This document shows positions 29,501 through 42,436 of a DNA stretch of 64,000 bases, one piece after another. How positions within the stretch are numbered: the first letter of the stretch is position 1; each line of letters opens with the position of its first letter. Under the pieces are notes generated by a model that saw nothing but the letters and a program-made list of their open reading frames with translations, searched no databases and was not told the DNA's origin. This stretch comes from Rhabditoides inermis. Lineage: Eukaryota; Nematoda; Chromadorea; Rhabditida; Rhabditidae. Both the position numbers and the translations under genes were made by a program. The stretch spans positions 124,001 through 188,000 of the forward strand of contig CAWZYM010000329.1 of assembly GCA_963966185.1 (NCBI GenBank), written 5' to 3'.

Positions 29501-32500
29501 CACGAAGAAGTCAGCCGCGAGAGTCACAATCCACGAACATCTAAGAGTTGCAACGTCAGCCACGAACAGCTACGAGCCGCCACGAACATCTATCAGCTGC
29601 GAATACCACAATCCACGAACATCTACAAGTTGAACGTCAGCCACGAACAGCTACGAGCCGCCACGAACAGCTGCGAAAACCACAATCCACAAACATCTAC
29701 GAGTTGCAACGTCAGCCACGAACAGCTACGAGCCGCCACGAACAGCTATCAGCTGCGAAAACCACAATCCACAAACATCTACGAGTTGCAACGTCAGCCA
29801 CGAAGATCTACGAGTTGCATTGTCAGCCACGAACAGCTACGAGCCGGCACGAACAGCTGTCAGCCGCGAGAGCCACAATCAACGAACATCTACGAGTTTC
29901 AACTTCAGCCACAAACAGCTACGAGTCGCCACAAACATCTATCAGCCACGAAAACCACAATCCACGAACATCTACGAGTTGTAACTTCAGCCACAAACAG
30001 CTACGAGCCGCCACGAACAGCTGTCAGCTACAAGCAGCCACGAACAGCTACGAGCCGCCACAAACATCTATCAGCCACGAAAACCACAATCCACGAACAT
30101 CTACGAGTTGCAACGTCAGCCACAAACAGCTACGAGCCGCCACGAAGAAGTCAGCCGCGGGAGCCACAATCCACGAGCATCTACGAGTTGCAACGTCAGC
30201 CACGAACAGCTACGAGCCGCCACGAACATCTATCAGCTGCGAGAACCACATCCCACGAACATCTACGAGTTGTAACGTCAGCCACGAACAGCTACGAGCC
30301 GCCACAAACATCTATCAGCTGTGAAAACCACAATCCACGAACATCTACGAGCTGCAACGTCAGCCACGAACAGCTACGAGCCGCCACGAACATCTATCAG
30401 CCGCGAAAACCACAATCCACGAACATCTACGAGTTGTAACGTCAGCCACGAACAGCTACGAGCCGCCACGAACCACTATCAGCCACGAAAACCACAACCC
30501 ACGAAAATCTACGAGTTGTAACGTCCGCCACGAACAGCTACGAGCCGCCACGAACAGCTGCGAAAACCACAATCCACGAACATCTACGAGTTGCAACGTC
30601 AGCCACGAACAGCTACGAGTCGCCACGAACCACTATCAGCCACGAAAACCACAACCCACGAACAGCTACGAGTTTCAACTTCAGCCACAAACAGCTACGA
30701 GCCGCCACGAACATCTATCTTCCGCGAAAACCACAATCCACGAACTTCTACGAGTTGTAACGTCAGCCACGAACAGCTACGAGCCGCCACGAACATCTAT
30801 CAGCTGCGAAAACCACATCCCACAAACATCTACGAGTTGTAACGTCAGCCACGAACAGCTACGAGCCGCCACGAACTTCTATGAGCTGCGAAAACCACAA
30901 TCCACGAACATCTACGAGTTGCAACGTCAGCCACGAACAGCTACGAGCCGCCACGAAGAAGTCAGCCGCGAGAGTCACAATCCACGAACATCTAAGAGTT
31001 GCAACGTCAGCCACGAACAGCTACGAGCCGCCACGAACAACTGTCAGCCGCGAGAGCCACAATCCACGAACATCTACGAGTTGCAACGTCAGCCACGAAC
31101 AGCTAAGAACAGCTACGAACATCTATCAGCTGCGAAAACCACATCCCACGAACATCTACGAGTTGTAACGTCAGCCACGAACAGCTACGAGCCGCCACGA
31201 ACATCTATCAGCTGTGAAAACCACAATCCACGAACATCTACGAGTTGCAACGTCAGCCACGAACAGCTACGAGCCGCCACGAACATCTATCAGCCGCGAA
31301 AACCACAATCCACGAACATCTACGAGTTGCAACGTCAGCCACGAACAGCTACGAGCCGCCACGAACATCTATCAGCTGCGAGAACCACATCCCACGAACA
31401 TCTACGAGTTTTAACGTCAGCCACGAACAGCTACGAGCCGCCACAAACATCTATCAGCTGTGAAAACCACAATCCACGAACATCTACGAGCTGCAACGTC
31501 AGCCACGAACAGCTACGAGCCGCCACGAACATCTATCAGCCGCGAAAACCGCAATCCACGAACATCTACGAGTTGTAACGTCAGCCACGAACAGCTACGA
31601 GCCGCCACGAACCACTATCAGCCACGAAAACCACAACCCACGAAAATCTACGAGTTGTAACGTCCGCCACGAACAGCTACGAGCCGCCACGAACAGCTGC
31701 GAAAACCACAATCCACGAACATCTACGAGTTGCAACGTCAGCCACGAACAGCTACGAGCCGCCACGAACCACTATCAGCCACGAAAACCACAACCCACGA
31801 ACAGCTACGAGTTTCAACTTCAGCCACAAACAGCTACGAGCCGCCACGAACATCTATCTTCCGCGAAAACCACAATCCACGAACTTCTACGAGTTGTAAC
31901 GTCAGCCACGAACAGCTACGAGCCGCCACGAACATCTATCAGCTGCGAAAACCACATCCCACAAACATCTACGAGTTGTAACGTCAGCCACGAACAGCTA
32001 CGAGCCGCCACGAACTTCTATGAGCTGCGAAAACCACAATCCACGAACATCTACGAGTTGCAACGTCAGCCACGAACAGCTACGAGCCGCCACGAAGAAG
32101 TCAGCCGCGAGAGTCACAATCCACGAACATCTAAGAGTTGCAACGTCAGCCACGAACAGCTACGAGCCGCCACGAACAACTGTCAGCCGCGAGAGCCACA
32201 ATCCACGAACATCTACGAGTTGAACGTCAGCCACGAACAGCTACGAGCCGCCACGAACAGCTGCGAAAACCACAATCCACAAACATCTACGAGTTGCAAC
32301 GTCAGCCACGAACAGCTACGAGCCGCCACGAACAGCTATCAGCTGCGAAAACCACAATCCACAAACATCTACGAGTTGCAACGTCAGCCACGAAGATCTA
32401 CGAGTTGCATTGTCAGCCACGAACAGCTACGAGCCGGCACGAACAGCTGTCAGCCGCGAGAGCCACAATCAACGAACATCTACGAGTTTCAACTTCAGCC

Positions 32501-35500
32501 ACAAACAGCTACGAGTCGCCACGAACATCTATCAGCCACGAAAACCACAATCCACGAACATCTACGAGTTGTAACTTCAGCCACAAACAGCTACGAGCCG
32601 CCACGAACAGCTGTCAGCTACAAGCAGCCACGAACAGCTACGAGCCGCCACAAACATCTATCAGCCACGAAAACCACAATCCACGAACATCTACGAGTTG
32701 CAACGTCAGCCACAAACAGCTACGAGCCGCCACGAAGAAGTCAGCCGCGGGAGCCACAATCCACGAGCATCTACGAGTTGCAACGTCAGCCACGAACAGC
32801 TACGAGCCGCCACGAACATCTATCAGCTGCGAGAACCACATCCCACGAACATCTACGAGTTGTAACGTCAGCCACGAACAGCTACGAGCCGCCACAAACA
32901 TCTATCAGCTGTGAAAACCACAATCCACGAACATCTACGAGCTGCAACGTCAGCCACGAACAGCTACGAGCCGCCACGAACATCTATCAGCCGCGAAAAC
33001 CACAATCCACGAACATCTACGAGTTGTAACGTCAGCCACGAACAGCTACGAGCCGCCACGAACCACTATCAGCCACGAAAACCACAACCCACGAAAATCT
33101 ACGAGTTGTAACGTCCGCCACGAACAGCTACGAGCCGCCACGAACAGCTGCGAAAACCACAATCCACGAACATCTACGAGTTGCAACGTCAGCCACGAAC
33201 AGCTACGAGTCGCCACGAACCACTATCAGCCACGAAAACCACAACCCACGAACAGCTACGAGTTTCAACTTCAGCCACAAACAGCTACGAGCCGCCACGA
33301 ACATCTATCTTCCGCGAAAACCACAATCCACGAACTTCTACGAGTTGTAACGTCAGCCACGAACAGCTACGAGCCGCCACGAACATCTATCAGCTGCGAA
33401 AACCACATCCCACAAACATCTACGAGTTGTAACGTCAGCCACGAACAGCTACGAGCCGCCACGAACTTCTATGAGCTGCGAAAACCACAATCCACGAACA
33501 TCTACGAGTTGCAACGTCAGCCACGAACAGCTACGAGCCGCCACGAAGAAGTCAGCCGCGAGAGTCACAATCCACGAACATCTAAGAGTTGCAACGTCAG
33601 CCACGAACAGCTACGAGCCGCCACGAACAACTGTCAGCCGCGAGAGCCACAATCCACGAACATCTACGAGTTGCAACGTCAGCCACGAACAGCTAAGAAC
33701 AGCTACGAACATCTATCAGCTGCGAAAACCACATCCCACGAACATCTACGAGTTGTAACGTCAGCCACGAACAGCTACGAGCCGCCACGAACATCTATCA
33801 GCTGTGAAAACCACAATCCACGAACATCTACGAGTTGCAACGTCAGCCACGAACAGCTACGAGCCGCCACGAACATCTATCAGCCGCGAAAACCACAATC
33901 CACGAACATCTACGAGTTGCAACGTCAGCCACGAACAGCTACGAGCCGCCACGAACATCTATCAGCTGCGAGAACCACATCCCACGAACATCTACGAGTT
34001 GTAACGTCAGCCACGAACAGCTACGAGCCGCCACAAACATCTATCAGCTGTGAAAACCACAATCCACGAACATCTACGAGCTGCAACGTCAGCCACGAAC
34101 AGCTACGAGCCGCCACGAACATCTATCAGCCGCGAAAACCGCAATCCACGAACATCTACGAGTTGTAACGTCAGCCACGAACAGCTACGAGCCGCCACGA
34201 ACCACTATCAGCCACGAAAACCACAACCCACGAAAATCTACGAGTTGTAACGTCCGCCACGAACAGCTACGAGCCGCCACGAACAGCTGCGAAAACCACA
34301 ATCCACGAACATCTACGAGTTGCAACGTCAGCCACGAACAGCTACGAGCCGCCACGAACCACTATCAGCCACGAAAACCACAACCCACGAACAGCTACGA
34401 GTTTCAACTTCAGCCACAAACAGCTACGAGCCGCCACGAACATCTATCTTCCGCGAAAACCACAATCCACGAACTTCTACGAGTTGTAACGTCAGCCACG
34501 AACAGCTACGAGCCGCCACGAACATCTATCAGCTGCGAAAACCACATCCCACAAACATCTACGAGTTGTAACGTCAGCCACGAACAGCTACGAGCCGCCA
34601 CGAACTTCTATGAGCTGCGAAAACCACAATCCACGAACATCTACGAGTTGCAACGTCAGCCACGAACAGCTACGAGCCGCCACGAAGAAGTCAGCCGCGA
34701 GAGTCACAATCTACGAACATCTAAGAGTTGCAACGTCAGCCACGAACAGCTACGAGCCGCCACGAACAACTGTCAGCCGCGAGAGCCACAATCCACGAAC
34801 ATCTACGAGTTGAACGTCAGCCACGAACAGCTACGAGCCGCCACGAACAGCTGCGAAAACCACAATCCACAAACATCTACGAGTTGCAACGTCAGCCACG
34901 AACAGCTACGAGCCGCCACGAACAGCTATCAGCTGCGAAAACCACAATCCACAAACATCTACGAGTTGCAACGTCAGCCACGAAGATCTACGAGTTGCAT
35001 TGTCAGCCACGAACAGCTACGAGCCGGCACGAACAGCTGTCAGCCGCGAGAGCCACAATCAACGAACATCTACGAGTTTCAACTTCAGCCACAAACAGCT
35101 ACGAGTCGCCACGAACATCTATCAGCCACGAAAACCACAATCCACGAACATCTACGAGTTGTAACTTCAGCCACAAACAGCTACGAGCCGCCACGAACAG
35201 CTGTCAGCTACAAGCAGCCACGAACAGCTACGAGCCGCCACAAACATCTATCAGCCACGAAAACCACAATCCACGAACATCTACGAGTTGCAACGTCAGC
35301 CACAAACAGCTACGAGCCGCCACGAAGAAGTCAGCCGCGGGAGCCACAATCCACGAGCATCTACGAGTTGCAACGTCAGCCACGAACAGCTACGAGCCGC
35401 CACGAACATCTATCAGCTGCGAGAACCACATCCCACGAACATCTACGAGTTGTAACGTCAGCCACGAACAGCTACGAGCCGCCACAAACATCTATCAGCT

Positions 35501-38207
35501 GTGAAAACCACAATCCACGAACATCTACGAGCTGCAACGTCAGCCACGAACAGCTACGAGCCGCCACGAACATCTATCAGCCGCGAAAACCACAATCCAC
35601 GAACATCTACGAGTTGTAACGTCAGCCACGAACAGCTACGAGCCGCCACGAACCACTATCAGCCACGAAAACCACAACCCACGAAAATCTACGAGTTGTA
35701 ACGTCCGCCACGAACAGCTACGAGCCGCCACGAACAGCTGCGAAAACCACAATCCACGAACATCTACGAGTTGCAACGTCAGCCACGAACAGCTACGAGC
35801 CGCCACGAACCACTATCAGCCACGAAAACCACAACCCACGAACAGCTACGAGTTTCAACTTCAGCCACAAACAGCTACGAGCCGCCACGAACATCTATCT
35901 TTCGCGAAAACCACAATCCACGAACTTCTACGAGTTGTAACGTCAGCCACGAACAGCTACGAGCCGCCACGAACATCTATCAGCTGCGAAAACCACATCC
36001 CACAAACATCTACGAGTTGTAACGTCAGCCACGAACAGCTACGAGCCGCCACGAACTTCTATGAGCTGCGAAAACCACAATCCACGAACATCTACGAGTT
36101 GCAACGTCAGCCACAAACAGCTACGAGCCGCCACGAAGAAGTCAGCCGCGGGAGCCACAATCCACGAGCATCTACGAGTTGCAACGTCAGCCACGAACAG
36201 CTACGAGCCGCCACGAACATCTATCAGCTGCGAGAACCACATCCCACGAACATCTACGAGTTGTAACGTCAGCCACGAACAGCTACGAGCCGCCACAAAC
36301 ATCTATCAGCTGTGAAAACCACAATCCACGAACATCTACGAGCTGCAACGTCAGCCACGAACAGCTACGAGCCGCCACGAACATCTATCAGCCGCGAAAA
36401 CCACAATCCACGAACATCTACGAGTTGTAACGTCAGCCACGAACAGCTACGAGCCGCCACGAACCACTATCAGCCACGAAAACCACAACCCACGAAAATC
36501 TACGAGTTGTAACGTCCGCCACGAACAGCTACGAGCCGCCACGAACAGCTGCGAAAACCACAATCCACGAACATCTACGAGTTGCAACGTCAGCCACGAA
36601 CAGCTACGAGCCGCCACGAACCACTATCAGCCACGAAAACCACAACCCACGAACAGCTACGAGTTTCAACTTCAGCCACAAACAGCTACGAGCCGCCACG
36701 AACATCTATCTTTCGCGAAAACCACAATCCACGAACTTCTACGAGTTGTAACGTCAGCCACGAACAGCTACGAGCCGCCACGAACATCTATCAGCTGCGA
36801 AAACCACATCCCACAAACATCTACGAGTTGTAACGTCAGCCACGAACAGCTACGAGCCGCCACGAACTTCTATGAGCTGCGAAAACCACAATCCACGAAC
36901 ATCTACGAGTTGCAACGTCAGCCACGAACAGCTACGAGCCGCCACGAAGAAGTCAGCCGCGAGAGTCACAATCCACGAACATCTAAGAGTTGCAACGTCA
37001 GCCACGAACAGCTACGAGCCGCCACGAACAACTGTCAGCCGCGAGAGCCACAATCCACGAACATCTACGAGTTGCAACGTCAGCCACGAACAGCTAAGAA
37101 CAGCTACGAACATCTATCAGCTGCGAAAACCACATCCCACGAACATCTACGAGTTGTAACGTCAGCCACGAACAGCTACGAGCCGCCACGAACATCTATC
37201 AGCTGTGAAAACCACAATCCACGAACATCTACGAGTTGCAACGTCAGCCACGAACAGCTACGAGCCGCCACGAACATCTATCAGCCGCGAAAACCACAAT
37301 CCACGAACATCTACGAGTTGTAACGGCAGCCACGAACAGCTACGAGCCGCCACGAACCACTATCAGCCGCGAGAGCCACAATCCACGAACAGCTACGAGT
37401 TGCAACGTCAGCCACGAACAGCTACGAGCCGCCACGAACATCTATCAGCCGCGAAAACCACAATCCACGAACATCTACGAGTTGTAACGTCAGCCACGAA
37501 CAGCTACGAGCCGCCACGAACCACTATCAGCAACGAAAACCACAACCCACGAACATCTACGAGTTGCAACTTCAGCCACAAACAGCTACGATCCGCCACG
37601 AACATCTATCAGCTGCGAAAACCACAATCCACGAACATCTACGAGTTGCAACGTCAGCCACGAACAGCTACGAGCCGCCACGAACATCTATCAGCTGCGA
37701 AAACCACAATCCACGAACATCTACGAGTTGCAACGTCAGCCACGAACAGCTACGAGTTGCAACGTCAGCCACGAACAGCTACGAGCCGCCATGAACAACT
37801 GTCAGCCGCGAGAGCCACAATCCACGAGCATCTACGAGTTGCAACGTCAGCCACGAACAGCTACGAGCCGCCACGAACAACTGTCAGCCACGAGAGTCAC
37901 AATCCACGAACATCTACGAGTTTCAACTTCAGCCACAAACAGCTACGAGCCGCCACGAACATCTACATATCAGCCGCAAAAAACACAATCCACGAACATC
38001 CACGAGTTGTAACGTCAGCCACGAACAGCTACGAGCCGCCACGAACATCTATCAGCTGCGAAAACCACATCCCACGAACATCTACGAGTTGTAACGTCAG
38101 CCACGAACAGCTACGAGCCGCCACAAACATCTATCAGCTGTGAAAACCACAATCCACGAACATCTACGAGTTGCAACGTCAGCCACGAACAGCTACGAGC
38201 CGCCACG
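17544..38207 (+). repeat. Satellite A array 2 with nested higher-order repeats
   Basis: About 20.7 kb of 82-bp units in strict hierarchy. A landmark (TGTGAAAACC before an AGCTGCAACG unit) starts at 18351, 19490, 20629, 22080, 23219, 24670, 25727, 27096, 27730, 28869, 30320, 31459, 32910, 34049, 35500 and 36311. The spacings are mostly 1139 or 1451 bp, alternating to give a 2590-bp superunit, and several odd spacings differ by exactly 82. The 81-bp unit with GTTGAACG, which marks the array start at 17661, recurs at 21390, 23980, 26488, 29630, 32220 and 34810. A rare ATCTACAAGT at 21381 and 29621 shows an 8240-bp segmental tandem duplication. The last 1.3 kb match the end of array 1 closely. 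Confidence 0.97.
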
Positions 38208-38280
38208 AACCACTATCAGCAACGAAAACCACAACCCACGAACATTTCGTGGGTTGTGGTTTTCGTTGCTGATAGTGGTT
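38208..38280. repeat. Perfect palindrome closing A array 2
   Basis: Arms 38208-38242 and 38246-38280, loop CAT. Identical in arm sequence to the copy at 14260. Confidence 0.97.
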
Positions 38281-38879
38281 GTGATCGTTTTGAGATAGCA
38301 GGTTTGTGTTTATTGCTTAGTGTAGAAATAATAGTTTTATGCATGTGCTTTTGTTGAATTGAGATGAACCCAAACAGAGCTACTTTACGCTTGTACTTTT
38401 CAGAAGAGAATGAATGTCCTTTTGTTGAATTTCGAAGAAATTTTCTTCTTTTTTTAATTGTATTTTAAACAACAAGAATAACATCAACAAAACAACGCGC
38501 GTGAACGACGACGCAAATCACAAACAGTGAGCACATTATCGCATTATCGCGCTCTCCCGCACACATTCCGCATCACGAACCAATAAGCGCGGGGGGCGGG
38601 GCTAGTGAGCGGGCCTTTCAGCGAATCAGCGACCAGCAGCATACCTCACAGACGTGCAGACCTAACCAGCGAACATATTTTTGGGTATTAAACTATTGTT
38701 TCATAATTTATTTTTGTTTATAGTTGTTCATTGGACGATTTAGAAACAAGATCTTGATATAACTCTGAAACAATTATTATTTAAATGATTTACAAGCGAT
38801 TTTGGCGGCCCTCCGGGCCTAGCGATTCTGCGCGCCGCTGGATAGGACCCAAACGATCGGCGCTTTGCGCCGATCCTAA
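38281..38879 (+). repeat. U island copy 2
   Basis: 599 bp, differing from copy 1 at only a few bases (for example ATTGGACG for AACGGACG near 38729). The terminal hairpin is at 38855-38875 and CTAA at 38876-38879, followed by T. The distance from copy 1 (about 23.95 kb) is the repeat length of the composite unit in the left part of the window. Confidence 0.9.
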
Positions 38880-39354
38880 TGCAGTATAAATGAAGTATAA
38901 GTGAAGTATAAAAGAAGTATAATTGAAGTATAAATGAAGTATAAATGAAGTATAAGTGAAGTATAAATAAAGTAAAGTATAAATGAAGTATAAATGAAGT
39001 ATAAATGAAGTATAAAAGAAGTAGAAAAGAAGTATAAAAGAAGTATAAAAGAAGTATAAAAGAAGTATAAATGAAGTATAAATGAAGTATAAATGAAGTA
39101 TAAGTGAAAGATAAATGAAGTATAAATGAAGTATAAATGAAGTATAAATGAAGTATAATTGAAGTATAAATGAAGTATAAATGAAGTTTAAGTGAAGTAT
39201 AAATAAAGTATAAATGAAGTATAAATGAAGTATAAAAGAAGTATAAAAGAAGTATAAATGAAGTATAAATGAAGTATAAATGAAGTGTAAGTGAAAGATA
39301 AATGAAGTATAAGTGAAAGATAAATGAAGTATAAATGAAGTATAATTGAAGTAT
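38880..39354 (-). repeat. Satellite B, short inverted arm next to U copy 2
   Basis: About 475 bp of the 11-bp repeat in AAGTATAAATG orientation, ending at the foldback near 39353-39357. It has small internal differences from the arm at 14932, including an inserted AATTG unit and an AGAAAAG variant. Confidence 0.96.
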
Positions 39355-40620
39355 TTTATACTTTTATACTTCATTTATTTTTCATGTATACTTCATTCAT
39401 ACCTCATTTATACCTCATTCATACTTCATTTATACTTCATTTATACTTCTTTTATACTTCACCTATACTTCATTTATACCTCATTTATACTTCATTTATA
39501 CTTCATTTATACTTCATTTCTACTTCATTTATACTTCATTTATAGTTCATTTATACTTCTTTTATACTTCATTTTAACTTCATTTATATTTCATTTATAC
39601 TTCATTTATACTTCATTTATACTTCATTTATACTTCAATTATACTTCTTTTATACTTCACTTATACTTCATTTATACTTCATTTATACTTCATTTATACT
39701 TCATTTATACTTCGTTTATATTTCACTTATACTTCATTTATACTTCATTTATACTTCAATTATACTTCATTTATACTTCATTTATCTTTCACTTATACTT
39801 CATTTATACTTCATTTATACTTCATTTATACTTCTTTTATACTTCATTTATACTTCATTTATACTTTTTTTATACTTCATTTATACTTCATTTATACTTC
39901 ATTTATACTTCATTTATACTTTATTCATACTTCATTTAATCCTCATTTATACTTCATTTATACTTCATTTATACTTCATTTATACTTCTTTTATACTTCA
40001 TTTATACTTCATTTATACTTCATTTATACTTCATTTATACTTCATTTATACTTCTTTTATACTTCTTTTATACTTCACTTATACCTCATTTATACTTCAT
40101 TTATACTTCTTGTATACTTCATTTATACTTCATTTATACTTCTTTTATACTTTATTTATACTTCATTTATACTTCTTTTATACTTCATTTATATTTCATG
40201 TATACTTCATTTATACCTCATTTATACCTCATTCATACTTCATTTATACTTCATTTATACTTCTTTTATACTTCACCTTTACTTCATTTATACCTCATTT
40301 ATACCTTATTTATACTTCATTTATACTTCATTTATACTTCATTTATACTTCATTTATATTTCATTTATACTTCTTTTATACTTCATTTATACTTCATTTA
40401 TACTTCATTTATACTTCATTTATACTTCATTTATACTTCATTTATACTTCTTTTATACTTCTTTTATACTTCTTTTATACTTCTTTCATACTTCATTTAT
40501 ACTTCATTTATACTTCATTTATACTTCATTTATACTTCATTTATACTTCATTTATACTTTATTTATACTTCACTTATACTTCATTTATACTTCATTTATA
40601 CTTCAATTATACTTCTTTTA
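39355..40620 (+). repeat. Satellite B arm interrupted by a 1.1-kb insertion; contains the orientation breakpoint
   Basis: It begins like the long B arm that follows a plus-strand U (compare 15410 onward). It ends like the short B arm that precedes a minus-strand U (compare 49321-49344). The change of resemblance falls at about 40.44 kb, where the pattern CTTCTTTCATACTTC, also seen at 56579, appears. The array continues after the insertion at 41743. Confidence 0.93.
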
Positions 40621-40943
40621 TTTTCTTTAAAAAGTACTTGCGTAAACAGATGAACTTTGTCTTATCCCAATGCAGCAAAAGCACATGCATAAAACGTTTA
40701 CAAATACTAACACAAACCTGCACCTCTCTCTCTCTCCTCTCTTTCTCTCTTATCTCTCCTATTTCTTACTTAATCCTTATTCTCTGTTCACTTGTATATC
40801 GTTGTGTTCACTGGTTAGTATCAACAGAACTTTCCCGAATGCGCAGGTTTGTGTTAGTATTTGTAAACGTTTTATGCATGTGCTTTTGCTGCATTGGGAT
40901 AAGACAAAGTTCATCTGTTTACGCAAGTACTTTTTAAAGAAAA
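40621..40943. repeat. 101-bp perfect inverted repeat within the 1.1-kb insertion
   Basis: The left arm 40621-40721 is the exact reverse complement of 40843-40943; the match extends two more bases by chance into flanking B. The spacer is 121 bp and partly pyrimidine-rich. The right arm is the part related to U. A 24-bp core starting ACGTTTACAAATACTAAC (40694-40717 in the left arm) appears a third time, outside the inverted repeat, at 41178-41201. Confidence 0.95.
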
Positions 40944-41715
40944 TATATGTCCTTTTGTTAAATTTCATAGAAATTTTGAATATGTGCTGAATTATGACTA
41001 TTCATCTGGATTAGATCAAAAACTACTATCTCTCACTACCTCTGTTCTCTCCTTCTCTTCGTTCCTTCTCTCTCTTTCACTGTTCCTTCTCTCTCTTTCA
41101 CTGTTCTCTCTCTCTCTCTCACTCTCACTTTCTGCCCTTCTCTCTCTGTCTCTTTATATCTTTCTGCTCTTCTATCAACGTTTACAAATACTAACACAAA
41201 CTCTCGGCCGTTCTCTCTCTTCTTACTCTCATGTACCACAGATCACACGTTACGTTTCGGATCGCCGTTACGTTTCACAAAACGTTTTTCCCCACATATT
41301 TTCTCACTACCGTTCGGAGTCGCGCCTACTGCGCTCTTTCTCCTGGTTATAGTTGGCGGACTCAAAACAACGCAAACCCGGCGCGAATTAGACGCTGGCG
41401 GCGGCGGGGCGAACTACACTCAAAGTGCTAGTTGGAAAACACGCGCAGAAAACGCGAGAGAGTACGCTTTCGGCAGAGAGTCAGAGTGACTGGAAACGAC
41501 ACCCACCCACACGCTGGCCTCTCGCCTCATGGGAGCGCGAGATCGCTCATAACTTCTTTCGGAGAAAAGATACAAAGATGCCCACGACCAATGATCTGTC
41601 CTACGGAACGGTGCGAATCTAACTAACATGAATTAGATCAGTTCACATTGTTGCTAACATGACCTTTGGATATCGCTTCTTGAAAACTCTGGCGCGAGCC
41701 CTATCCTAAGCCAAA

Positions 41716-41742
41716 AGAGAGGGCGCTGCGCGCCCTCTCTAA
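41716..41742 (+). other. 3'-terminal hairpin and CTAA of the 1.1-kb insertion
   Basis: The 11-bp arms AGAGAGGGCGC (41716-41726) and GCGCCCTCTCT (41730-41740) flank a TGC loop. CTAA spans 41739-41742, overlapping the last two stem bases, and T follows at 41743. The stem sequence differs from that of U, but the arrangement is the same. Confidence 0.7.
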
Positions 41743-41771
41743 TACTTCACTTATACTTCATTTATACTGCA
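41743..41771 (+). repeat. 29-bp remnant of satellite B between two element ends
   Basis: This continues the B array that stops at 40620. It ends ACTGCA immediately before the inverted CTAA end of U copy 3. The same 29-bp spacing is present at uninterrupted sites (for example 49345-49373). Confidence 0.93.
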
Positions 41772-42363
41772 TTAGGATCGGCGCAAAGCGCCGATCGTTT
41801 GGGTCCTATCCAGCGGCGCGCAGAAACGCTAGGCCCGGAGGGCCGCCAAAATCGCTTGTAAATCATTTAAATAATAATTGTTTCAGAGTTATATCAATAT
41901 CTTGTTTCTAAATCGTCCGTTGAACAACTATAAACAAAAATAAATTATGAAACAATAGTTTAATACCCAAAAATATGTTCGCTGGTTAGGTCTGCACGTC
42001 TGTGAGGTATGCTGCTGGTCGCTGATTCGCTGAAAGGCCCGCTCACTAGCCCCGCCCCCCGCGCTTATTGGTTCGTGATGCGGAATGTGTGCGGGAGAGC
42101 GCGATAATGCGATAATGTGCTCACTGTTTGTGATTTGCGTCGTCGTTCACGCGCGTTGTTTTGTTGATGTTATTTTTGTTGTTTAAAATACAATTAAAAA
42201 AAGAAGAAAATTTCTTCGAAATTCAACAAAAGGACATTCATTCTCTTCTGAAAGCGTAAAGTAGCTCTGTTTGGGTTCATCTCAATTCAACAAAAGCACA
42301 TGCATAAAACTATTATTTCTACACTAAGCAATAAACACAAACCTGCTCTCTCAAAACGATCAC
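41772..42363 (-). repeat. U island copy 3
   Basis: Minus-strand copy, 592 bp: a 7-bp deletion near 42251 removes the AGTACAA of the usual AAAAGTACAAGCG. It begins TTAG (CTAA inverted) with the hairpin at 41776-41796. It is the first minus-oriented unit, next to the orientation change. Confidence 0.9.
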
Positions 42364-42436
42364 AACCACTATCAGCAACGAAAACCACAACCCACGAAAT
42401 GTTCGTGGGTTGTGGTTTTCGTTGCTGATAGTGGTT
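42364..42436. repeat. Perfect palindrome at the end of A array 3
   Basis: Arms 42364-42398 and 42402-42436, loop ATG on the plus strand. Confidence 0.97.

Larger units (their letters stand above)
40621..41742 (+). mobile_element. Non-autonomous Helitron-like insertion in satellite B
   Basis: Removing these 1122 bp joins CTTCTTTTA to TACTTCACTTATAC. That is exactly the uninterrupted sequence at 49336-49358, 52984-53006, 56742-56764 and 61412-61434, and at 14960/14961 and 38908/38909 on the other strand. No target-site duplication is present and the target is A^T (one base of alignment ambiguity). The 3' end is a GC-rich hairpin (41716-41740) with CTAA, as in Helitrons. The 5' end reads TTTTCTTTAAA, so the canonical TC start is not immediately at the boundary. 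Inside are a long inverted repeat, pyrimidine-rich tracts (about 40722-40760, 41036-41160) and mixed sequence with no convincing ORF; the 60-120-codon ORFs here overlap in several frames. Part of it (40843-40977) is homologous to U (14350-14500). Confidence 0.75.

Noticed and set aside
40670..41626. Small ORFs (about 60-120 codons) in the 1.1-kb insertion
   Set aside because: They overlap one another on both strands, run through pyrimidine tracts and inverted repeats, and show no domain. The longest begins in satellite B or in low-complexity sequence.
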